The notes under the pieces were generated by a model. The model was not told the origin of the DNA. It ran no database searches and saw only the letters and a program-made list of their open reading frames with translations. From positions 19,810,403 through 19,874,402 of the forward strand of contig NC_092688.1 in NCBI RefSeq assembly GCF_964275005.1: DNA of 64,000 nucleotides, in the 5' to 3' direction. This document shows, in pieces, positions 27,001 to 39,100 of this stretch (its first letter is position 1; every line of letters begins with the position of its first letter). Source of the stretch: Diadema setosum. Taxonomy: Eukaryota > Echinodermata > Echinoidea > Diadematoida > Diadematidae. A program made the position numbers and the translations under genes.

Positions 27001-30000
27001 CTGTAGACATGGCCGTTGGTGGGGAGATGACACACACACAAAATAAACAATGATTATTTTGGGAAATGATATTCCCATACATCATGAAACCACAAACCCA
27101 CAGAAATTGTGACAGACAAACTTCACAATGTCCTTGACCTTTTCAGTAGTACAAAGATGAACTGACACATGTCACTTTTTCTTAAACTGTGCTTTAGGAT
27201 ATCTTAAGTATTAATCCTGCTTTATGCACACATACTTTGACAAGATGTTTTACCCACTCTATCTTTGGTGAAAAAAGGGCCATTGAGAACAGTTTGGTAA
27301 TATAAACTAGTAATGTCGCTACAGCGACTGGTTATTCCCCCGCCAAACAACATTTCATAAGCTTTGGTCAAAAAACTGAGGAAGTAGTTAAATCCGCAAG
27401 ATCTTTCCTTGATCTTCTGCCATTAATATGCCGTTACCATGGCAACGTACTTTCGGGTACTGTCGAAAAATGCGTCTTGCACATCTACAACCAAAGGCAC
27501 ACATCTGTACCAAGTTTCATGGAAATTGGGCAAAAACTGAGGAAGTAGTTTGCAACACAAAATTTTCCATCATTTTGGCTCATAATATGTGAGCTGTTAC
27601 CATGGCAACATACTTTTTGTCACTGTCAAGAAATGTGTCATGCTGACCTATATCCTAAGACAAACATTCAATATGAATTCCATGAGAATTGGAAGAACAC
27701 TGATGAAGCAGTTTTGCCATGAAGCATTTTGCCCTATATTTTACCAATAACATGCCGTTACCATGGCAACGCACTTTTTGCCACTGCGGAAATATGTGTC
27801 TTGCACATTAACATATTCAGATGAACATCTGTACCTAATTTCATAAAAATTGATCAAAAACTGTGGGAGGAGTTCGCGACGCAAGATTTGTGCCCATTTT
27901 TGCCCATAATATGCCGTTACCATGGCAACGTACTTTTGGGTACTGTAAAAAAATACGTCTTGCACATCTACAACCCAAGGCACACATCTGTGCCAAGTTT
28001 TATGGGAATCGGTTGAAAACTGAGGAAGTAGTTCGCGATGCAAGATTTGCAACGGACCGACCGCCCGACCGTCCGCTGATTCCTATATACCCCCTTCAAA
28101 CTTCGTTTGGCGGGGGTATAATAACAAAACGGGGCCTCCTAGGAGCAAGACCAAAACACTGAAGATACAGCTGGCAAGTAAGACTACATTATCATAATTA
28201 CTATTATTGTTGCAATAGTAATTTTGTCAAACACAGTGACGTTAGGGGACAGCAAAGGTGAAAGGTCAAAGTCTGCCACAGGACTTGACTCACATCAAGG
28301 AGGAGCTGCAGGGCAGGGGAGGTCATACCAGGACACATCATCCTGAAGGCAAGGTCCACTACGGTGCGCAGGAGGTGAGAGGGTTTGGAAAGTAGACTGA
28401 GCAGGATTTCGGCGATCACCTCCACCCAGTCTGGCTCTGTGGGCGTTACAAACACACAAAACGTCTACATCAACAAAACGATGCTTACTCTCACTTCAAT
28501 GGAAAAAGTTAAGAATTTACCCTGTAGCCATTGTTCTTTCAGAGATTTTTATTGTTATATGGCATTTGTTCACACACACATATTTTGGAACAAATGGGGA
28601 AAAATAGAGACAATTTCTCTAAACAGCAATTTGTAATTATTAAATGGGGATACCAGGCAGGTCACTGACACATCATCATAGAGCAGATCTTTGGTCTGAA
28701 GTGTGATTAAGCTGCCTAGGGTACACAGAAAATCCATATTCCTTTCTCACAGTAGACTTGTAGAGAAAAGCCCCAATAACAGAAATTCCGCTGTGGATAA
28801 GCTTTCACAAGACAATAAAATTGTTGACAGTGATCAATCTTCAAATAACAATTGCCAGAAAAACTTTCAGATGGAGAAATGAACCACTAGGAGGACCAAT
28901 GCTGTCGTACATTATCTTACACATTTCACTTGGGTTAAGTAAATCAGGTAATGCATGTGGCTTCAGGCAGCCAGCATAACACTAATAAATACAAATGGGC
29001 ATTTCCACAGTAAATGGGTAGTTTTAGGTTGGAAAAACATGAAAAATTAAAATTGTCTTCAGAGTATCCATATTTCAGAGTTTGGTTGCCTAATACCTAT
29101 ATTAAATATTTTTAAGTAGGAAAAGATAACTTTGTATTCAAATAGAGCTTGAGTGGGTATGTAAGTAAGACATGTGTAATAGGTATGGGGCGAACGCGTG
29201 TAACACATAGAGTAGGACAGAAATATTGGAATGATATATTCCTCATACAAAGAATACAAATATTGATTTGAAATCATCTGACACTATTTATTGTACTGAT
29301 ACATTATGATAAGAACAATTTAGGTTGTCCATATTTGTGAAAACATTCATTATTTGTGTCATTTTGAAGTGTGCATTCATGATTAATGCCAGAAAATTTG
29401 TGCATCATATCCGAAAGGCGAGATCGTGTTTGTACCAAGTTCCTCCATAATCGGGCGAAGTGTTGTCATATTCATATCTGTGTGTATGCATGTGTGTGTG
29501 TGAGGAAAAGCCAAAGCTTCATTGCAATAGAGTTTCTTGAAATTCCAAAGTACATGATATGACATGTATCACTGCATTAGTGGTGAACGCATGTAACACA
29601 AGAGTAGGACAGAAACTTGAACTTTACAGAGTTTTTTAATTTCCAAGGTTAACAATACACTCCCGTTCTCCAGTATATTGTGTAGTTCATTTTAAACCAC
29701 AATGTGCAGTATATACAAAGGCTGAAATATCAAAATACTGTATGCAAAGGAGCATTTTGCTGTTGTCATTGGGTTAGCAGTTATCATTTCGTGTCCATTA
29801 CGCCTTGATATTCCTAGATACACGTATGTAAATCAAGTGGATTGTATTTGCCTGTCCAAATTTAAAACTTTTTTTTACTGATACAAAAATACATGTGTAT
29901 TGATACAGTTTATAGGGACTAAACTAGAATTTCAGTCATCACATCCCAAACTCAATCAACACACAGGCTCTGGAAACAAGAATTAAAACTTGCATTGTTC

Positions 30001-31976
30001 ATTTTTCTATTGCATTTAATGTCCATCAGCCACAGTTAGAAACATAAAGCAGTTAATGTACCAATAACTGATTTCAATGTGAAAAGAAACTGTTATTTGA
30101 TAGTGCAACAGGTAAATCTGTTCATTTCAATTTACATTCATTCGAAAATGAATAGTTGTAACATTCATTAGGGAAATAATCCTTATAGGGAATCAATACA
30201 CAAAGAATGACACTTTCAGAATTGTTCAGGTACTGTACGACAACTCTTAACTTTACAACCCATGAGGTGATTTGTAAATTAGAGAACAAAGCATCCTTTG
30301 CAACTGATTGACAATTTGCCCTACATCAACGTAAATAAGCACTGAATTGATCAGTGTTTCTATAGTAGCCATGATATAAAAAATCATGGGCGTACATACT
30401 CGAGCAGGATTTGAACCTACGACCCCCTGATCTCCGGACAGGCGTCATCTCCACTAGACCATCGAGCAGCAGAAAAAAAAAAAAAAAATGTTAATAAATC
30501 ATGGACGTACATGCTCGAGCAGGATTTGAACCTACGACCCCCTGATCTCCGGACAGGCGTCATCTCCACTAGACCACCGAGCTTCTGCCTGACAGCAGTG
30601 AAAACATCTTGACGGAAAAATTCCATGAATTTGAAAGCACCCTTTTCTTTGCCTGCCAATTTAATACAGTGTACATTTTTATATGGTGTATAGGGCCTAA
30701 ACTTGAATTTCAGTTATCACATCTGAAACTACATCAACATACAGGCTCCATAAACAAGAATTAAAACTTGCATTGTTCACTCTTCTATCGTCTTAATGTC
30801 CGTCAGCCATAGTTAGAAACACATGCTTTATCAAGAATAATACTGATATCTCCTTATACTTTCGGCTTTATTGCGATCATTTTAAATGGTAGGATATTGT
30901 GATACAACAGACTGACACATATGCATCGAATGTGATATCTTGAACATATTTTAAATCATTGCTCCCAAAGGTAAACTGGACCTTTAATGTAAATCAGCCA
31001 CAGTAAGAAACATAAAGAAGTTAATGTGCCATCAACTGTTTTCAAAGAATAACACTTTCCAAAATGTTCAGGTACTGTCAGAGAACTCTTAACTTTACAA
31101 CCTATGAGTTGATTTGTAAATTAGACACACACACAAAAAAAAAAAAAAACAAGCACAAAAAAAAAACCACCCTTTTATGTGCCTGCCCATTCGATACATA
31201 CGTACAATGTATTCAAATGGTGTATAGGGCCCATTCTGGAATTTCAGTCATCATATTCCAAAACTCGATCAACATACAGGCTCTGAACACAATAAAAATT
31301 GACATTGTTCATTCTTTTATCGCCTTAATGTTCATCAGCCACAGTAAGAAACAAAGCAGGTAATGTAACAACTTTTTTTATTCAGTTGTATCCCTGTTTA
31401 TATCTTGCTTTAAAACAAAAGGGATGGTAAGTATTGGTTTAGGTGATGACTCAGCTTTTAACTTTTTGAAATAGCATACAGGGTCTCTTAAAGGCATTGA
31501 AAGTTTACTTAAGTGAAAATCGGTTTTGGAAAGGCTGAGATATCCAAAAAGAAAGTTAAACAAAGTGATCCTAATAAAAGTTGAAACCCAGATCTTCTAT
31601 TTCAATAACATTGGTTTACTTTGTGGCTTCATACCTCAGCCATTTGAAGACCATGTTTCATAAGCTAAACTTTGAATTCCTTGTAGAATTGTATGCTCAT
31701 AAAAATTTCATAAGTGGTTTCTTAGTACATTGTATTAGATCTTGCAAAAAGTTAAAAGCTAAAGTCATACCATCTGATATACTTTACAACTTGAAGGAAA
31801 AAAAATAACAACTGCTGTCTTGTGGTGCTTTGCTCCTCCAAGAGAATGGGATCAGGCATTCTGCACAGGATGTTGTCTGTAGATTCTCCGGAGATGTCGT
31901 CTTTGATCGACCACATGAAAACTCCATGCCTCTTTTTTCCCCATTAAGTCATCATCCAGGATGTCTTTTACCTGTC

Positions 31977-32037
<61 letters not shown>

Positions 32038-33083
32038 ATCAACAAATACACATATTGAAGTTCATTTTATCAAAATTTTTGAAAGTTTGGAATATTCCTA
32101 TATACTGAGCGCAGATAAAGATTGTTCAAAAGGCATGTACATGTCACCTGCAATTGAAATATAGTTGAATATTTTGCTGCATAGTTATTCCGTAAACCAA
32201 GCAATAAAATACACAAACTACAAATACAGTAGACTCTTAAAAAAAAAAAAAAAATATCTATCAACCCACCTAGCAACCTTTCCTGGCCAAAGTTTCAAAA
32301 AAAGGATAGGTGTAATTCTTGGTATCACCAATACCTAGGTGCCGTGCGGAGAGCAGTGTTTTAGATGCATTATGAGATAGCCTACGGGACAAACTTGACC
32401 TGGTTTTGGCTGCACATGCACTAAGATCATGCTTTATCTTTATCCAGAGATATTTTTTGTTGAAGATTTCTTCGCTTTCCATCATGTGACCAGCACATTG
32501 AAGCCTTGCAGTAGTGAACCACGACTCTAGTGACCGCAAATCAGTAAGATTTAGAAACTTTTAACTCTTTTCAGCTGAATTTTAACCAAGAAAAAAAGGG
32601 ATGGCAATGGAAAAGCAGACGATTAACTCTCTTGAATCATTTGGGAACTGCGACCTCTACTTAGCGTGAGACAACCAGAAGTGAACAAGGGCACAAAAGA
32701 ATCCCACAGTGTATCTGTGACAGAGCTCTTCAGCATGCACAGAAGTTTTTTTTGCACACTGGCGATACAGAGAATTGATTGCAACGTCATGAAAATATTA
32801 AAAAAATTCAAAAAGATATCTATGATAAAATCTTCATAATAAAAAAGAATATGCCATAGTGTAAAAAAATAAAATAAAAATGGAGGCCATGGCTTCTATC
32901 TTTGAGGGGTAACAATTAATGTTTGTTTTACACTGTAGAAAGCAATTCAATATCTCCAACAAACATCCTACACAAATTGCTCTGCAATCATTTATTCATG
33001 TATGCACTATAAATTTATGTGCTTTAGAAATGAACAAGAAATAGTCCTGTAAATAAAAGGAACCTTTTTTTTTGTCATGGTCT

Positions 33084-33140
<57 letters not shown>

Positions 33141-36100
33141 ACCTTAACATATTTAAGAGTGCCAATGTAGCAGCCTTTTTGGCCAAAAGAAAAAAAAAAA
33201 AGATTACATAATAAAACGAAAATATGCATTCACACCTTATCACTACAAAGCAGACAGGCTAGGCATGATGAAGGGATGCTCTGGGCACTCAGAAAATCTC
33301 CACCACAAGCTGTAGAACAGGGCCATGCAGCTTCTATAAATAAAATGATAATCGTATCAGAAGAAAACTCCAAATAAGCACAGATGTGGCTACATGACAA
33401 TGGACCAAAATATCATGGAAGACAACAAAATGAAGACTAGTTATGTACCAGTTCTATGACATCTACAAATAAAATATTTACAATACATAATAGCATGGCA
33501 TTAAAAATATGGAGGCCATGGCTTCTTTGAAAGGTATTACTGTTACTTGTAATGTCTGTTTTCCACTGTAGAGAGAGATTTCATTTCTCCTACACAATTT
33601 GCTTAGTGGTCATTAAATCATGTATGCAATACAAATTTACAATCTTCATTAAATAAATACAAAATAGCTCTGTACATAAACATAACATCGGCATCGCAGA
33701 ATTTCTGCGAAGTGAAGTTGCGGAACTTCGGTCATGTCATATATTTATTAGAGCAGAAAGATTTGGGGCTGATTTCATCACAGGGATCGTTTTTAGGACA
33801 CAACACAGGCCAGCAAAGAGCAAACATGGTGGATGGTGCAACAGCTGGAATGAGGCTCTGCACAGACAACTGTCCAGGCCACACAAGACAGGGTGTTATG
33901 AACAGATTGTACATTGAGTCAGGGTCGCTTAGCTCCAATGAGCCCTCCCGCAAAATCATAAAAATATGTATACACACTCACCGTAACACTGGAAAGCAGA
34001 CAGGCTGGGCACCGGCATGATGATTGAAGGGACGCTCTCGTCACTCACGACACAGATTGAATCACCACTATTGCACTAAAAGGTGCAGAACAGGCCAGCA
34101 CATCTTCTCACATAAGTTGCTAGTTGTCTAGTCTACATCAAAACATAGAAATAGAATCTAAATAAATAAATCACATCATGGAAATCATGAGAGAACTGCA
34201 ATGAGTAGACTGAGCTCATGTGGCTGAAGGACAACATCAACAACGTTGGAAGTCGAGTTTGCACTTTGGTTGCTTACATTGTGTTAGGCAGAAATAATCA
34301 AGTCAAATCCTGATGTAAACCTAATAAATTTTCTTTTCTAACTTGTTTGATCATGGGTGTCTACATACACTAACGTTATTGTGTGGTTACACTTGGGACT
34401 CGTGTCACTAGCGTAGCGCTAGCCTGGCTTTCTAAATTCTATATTAAAAGTAAAACGTTACAGTTAGATTCTGTTACAGTAAATTTACACTCGTATTATA
34501 CAGTGCGTCAGCTCACGATGGACAGTGGGAGTTAAACTTGTATTCAGCCATTTAAAGTACCACTCTTGGCTTAGCTTTCGTTCATTGCTATTCTGTCACT
34601 GTCAGTTTGGTTTTATTTTGAAGAAAAAAATATTACGAAAAGATGAAAAGAAAGATTATTTGAAGCTGGAAGCAACGAAGAATTTACTGACAAAAAATAA
34701 CACATGTGGGACTAGGTTCAGTTATCGTCCGTGTAAACTCGAAAACGAGTAGTGAAAGCTAGCATACAGAGAATCTCAAAAGAATTTCTAATAATGCCAG
34801 CAGGGCCATTAATCCTAAAACTACGGAAGATTCTACTCTAGAATGCAAAATTTACCTTTTGTCAGCGAGAGTCGTAATCACCTCCGTCATATTCAGATCT
34901 GAGCAGTCGATGGGTTGCACATACGCAATTGCAGACATAACACGGGAAATTTCATGCGAACGATACGCAACCTCGGACAGAACGGCGCGAAACAACGAGG
35001 TATAAACAAGACATGGGAACAATCTGTCTGAGTTACGCGCGTTCAGAACACACGTAACGAAGACCGATTGGCGATTCTGTCCACCGTTCGTGCGTCCCAC
35101 CAAGCGGAGCGTACCCACTGAACGCACGTAACATACTGGACAGAATTAGAAAAGGAAGCTGAAGCAAGATAACTAAATGTTCTGAAAAGACAGCTATGCT
35201 TGTGGCGCGAAACCGAAGGCAGATGTCTAACTTCAGGGTAGTGTCCGCGTTTCTGTGTTAAATCGAACGACACTGGAGTGTCTCAACTAGCAGTTACGTA
35301 CGTTCGCGGCGTGGACAGAAAATTGAATTTGGTAACTTTGAATACGGATATTAAATATTTGATTTAATTTTCTGTTGAATTAGTGAAACCTAACTTGAAA
35401 CTGTCGTCAGCAAAGTGTATTTAACACAAAATAACTGCACTCTGACGCCTGGAAACCAAACGAAATTGAGGCCGAACGTACGTAACTGAAGTAGGACAGA
35501 ACGCCGATCTTTTCGGTCCAGCTTGCTTTCCACTCTCTCAAAACTCTTGTAATCGTTCAGGGCGAACAAGAAAATGATTTCTCGGTGCGTTGGTGATAAA
35601 TTTTGAATTATAATCCACCCAGGATGTGTGTCTTCTAAGAAAATTTATTTTATACAAGTTGCAATTTATGTCAATTTTTATTTCAAATTTGCACATTATC
35701 AACAATACTAAATAAAAACAAACAAACCAGCACATCACAAAAAAATAACAACAGGACTCAACGAGGTTGAATATTTTATTTCACCTTACCACATGTATTC
35801 AAGAAATAAAGAAAAAAAGATGATTCAAACAAATATTTTCAAATGAAATTGCTCCATGTCTTGAGCGCATAAAACTACCCATTTACCGTGGAATTGCCCA
35901 AATATGTTTTCTACATGGTTCCTGCACATAATTGTACACTACCTTCTGGCATTACTAAGTACTACAAAAGTAAATAAAAAATAAAAATAATTGTTGATTA
36001 TTAGTCATATGACCTCTGCTAGTGAGAAACATCTAGCAGGTCACTTTGCGATGACAGCTTCATAAAAAGAATGCTACAACCTGAGAGAAATAGGCCGACA

Positions 36101-39100
36101 TGGCTTAGACACATGTGTAAAATTCTCCAAGTTCCACTGACATACCCTCTAACCCGACAAACACACAATGGTAATAATATCCTTCCAATACTTCCAGTTT
36201 ATTTAGAAATTTTCGCATGCATGAAACTTTTGCAAATTTCACAAGGAGCCGAGATTTGCGAAAACAAAATGAACACAAAAGTTCTCTCCAACATAATGCA
36301 CTGAATGCCAGTAGTAATTCACGAAAAGTTTCATGCTGTGAATGTTTCTGTATTTTACAGCATTGTTTACATTCTTACCTTCCTCCTTAGCCTTCTTCAC
36401 TGATCGCCGTCTCTGCTGCGCTCGTTCGTAGCAAGTCTGCAGATCCTGTAAAAGAAACGCCCAGTGAGCAGGGAATTTATACATTTTAAAGATGGTATCT
36501 TGCTGCCTTTGTGTGTGGATTATCACCATAGGGTGTAAATTACAACATACAAGCAATGTCTACGGGAAAATAATAATTGAATCCCTTCACTGAAAAGGAA
36601 ACGGCCTTCTTGAAATTTTTTAGTTGTATTGAACAAGTTGTCATCTTGACATCTCATGTCTATACAGATAAAAGTTACGATCATTACCTATAGTACTTAA
36701 CTATCAGCATTCCCATCAATGCATTTGATGAAAACAGAGGTAAAGCAACATGGAAGCTGATTGTTTTGCATAAAATATCACCCAGGCTTGCAAAAAACCA
36801 AAAAAACAAATCTGATAACTACTGTAAATTCATCAATTTCAAATAAATTAAGAGAATTAAAAGATGCATGCACAATATACACAACATCGTCAGATAAGTC
36901 AGTGCTACAGCCACAACAGACAAGCATGATTTTCCAAGAACATGTAACATGACCACTTTTAAGAGCTTTCAGATAATATCTTCCTTTTCATCACAAATGA
37001 GATTTCTCATGTGGCAACATCTTGTATTTATCATAAGTAATGCTTACTTGAAGAATATCAGCCGACTGTTTTGGTTCTGAGAACATCTGCAGTCCCACGT
37101 GCAAGAAAAGAAGTTGGAATGCCAGACCAGATGACAAGGCACCAGACTTTGTGGATTTCTGCTGTATTGCCTTCACCGATTTCATCATGGAAGCCCAAGC
37201 ATCTTTTGCCTGATTCAGTGGGTTGAAAAACAGCAAGAGACTGGATAAAATCACATCATTTTATATGAAGTATTCTTAATGTTAATATCTACAAATATTG
37301 TACAACCTGCATTCACATTGAACATATCAATTTAATGTAACCCGCCCGCCCCCCCCCCCAAGAAAAAAAAAAACCTCTAACTTTCCAACAGCTACAGTAA
37401 CAAGAGTTTAAGTAAAAAATGTACCCAAAATGTCATGAATTTGAACAATCATAGGAAATGATCACATGTCAACAGTCAAAAGGACCTCAGGAATTTTTCC
37501 TTTTCTTTCTTTCACAGTGGTCTATCTCACCTTCTCTGGGAACTGCACACAGCAAGTTACACTGGAACTCGACAGCAAATCCTGGAAAATAAAAGCACAG
37601 AAATGTCAACATAAAGCACCAATTGCAATTAGTTAAAGATAATATAAAGTTTTGGTACCTCAAAATTTTCCCTGAATTTCCTTGTCTTAGTTTGTGTTTT
37701 AGGTTAAAGTACCTTTCATATAACTAACACTGTGAGACTTACTCGCCCCAAAGTGCTCTCATGTCTTAGTAATCATGCAATTAACTGCGACCAGCAGCCC
37801 CATGCGCATAGCGTAATGGGGCTTCGCATTGTAGTATTCAGGATCATGAAAGATTTAGTATCGCTGGTAAATATCAACTTCAAATCCAAAAATTTCTTCA
37901 ATTTGAAGACTTACCAATTAAGTCGAAGTATTGAAAACAGGCTTCGGGCAACATTTGGTTCTGCCAATAGTCCCTTTCTGTTCGAATTGATGACTGAATT
38001 TGACTCGGTCGAGAGGACCTTGGGAGAGCTACATACACTGAATACAACGGCCAGTGCATTGGCACACATCACATGCGCACAACTTTCAAATCCATGAACG
38101 GATAAGATGTTTGTGTGCGCACGCGCTGGCCATCAATTTAGTGTAGCTCTCCCAAGGTCCTCTCGACTGAGTCACATTCAGTCATCAATTCGAACAGAAA
38201 GGGACTACTGGCAAAACCAAATGTTGCTCGAAGCCTGTTTTCAATACTTCAACTTAACTGGTAAGTCTTCAAATTGAAGAAATTTTTGGATTTTAAGTTG
38301 ATGTTTACCCGCGATACTAAATCTGTCATGATGCTGAATGCTAAAATGCGAAGCCCCATTTAGCTATGCGTACGGGGCTGCTGGTCACAGTTAGCTACAC
38401 GAATGCGTATGGGGCTGCACGCTACTGGTCGCAGTTGTCATGCAATAATGGTTTTGTACAATACGTGTACTACCTCACCGCCATACGGCGGCGGCTCTGG
38501 TACGAAACCATTATTGCATGATTACTAAGACATGAGAGCACTTTGGGGCGAGTAAGTCTCACAGTGTTAGTTATATGAAAGGTACTGTAACCTGAAGCAC
38601 AAACTAAGACAAGGAAATTCAGGGAAACTTTTGAGGTACCAAAACTTTATATTATCTTTGACCAAGCAAATTTCCACTAATGTGTGGTTTCAATATACAT
38701 TCCAAGGGATCATGTATTTGAATTTACCTTATTTTTTTTTTATTTGCCCATAACCCCGACACAATATTACTCCTGATGACAATTTTCTAGTAATTCCAGT
38801 ATATTATTCCATACCTTAAATTCTATACACACTCACTTCCCACATGATGTAAATTGTTGAGTTTATACACACTGATGTTTGATTTGTCCAAGATGCATAT
38901 TACTTTTTGTGACAAAACTGTATCTGCACGTCGTCAAAAACAACCACAAGGTCAGGTTGTCCAGATAGCGGTACAGATGTTTGATGTCCGCAGTGGGAAC
39001 GCCAGACCGGTCATTGACATACCGGCCCGGAGCAGACCTTTGGTCTGACCTGCGATCAATCTGTAATCCTTCTCTCCGACTTCACTTTGACTACATCTAT

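Larger units (their letters stand above)
29910..31370. repeat. three diverged copies of a local sequence in intron 18
   Basis: The phrases gaatttcagt-atcac, atcaaca-acaggctc and attgttca-t-ttctat recur near 29930, 30705 and 31240. aggtactgt-gacaactcttaactttacaacc recurs near 30228 and 31070. This indicates an old multi-step duplication with a SINE inserted between copies. Confidence 0.65.
28437..36378. other. MYBBP1A intron 18, 7.9 kb
   Basis: The longest intron. It holds SINE copies, local duplications, A-runs with AT tracts, a foldback fragment, a CpG-rich patch (34850-35510) with possible nested exons, and several dispersed copies of a gaacg-ryGTAAC...aggacagaa motif (29190, 29582, 35118, 35475). 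Confidence 0.75.

Noticed and set aside
30380..30590. tRNA genes on the minus strand
   Set aside because: The A- and B-box-like motifs and T-arm are good, but the anticodon stem has mismatches, the heads are repeated with a SINE body attached, and copies occur elsewhere. They are SINE heads.
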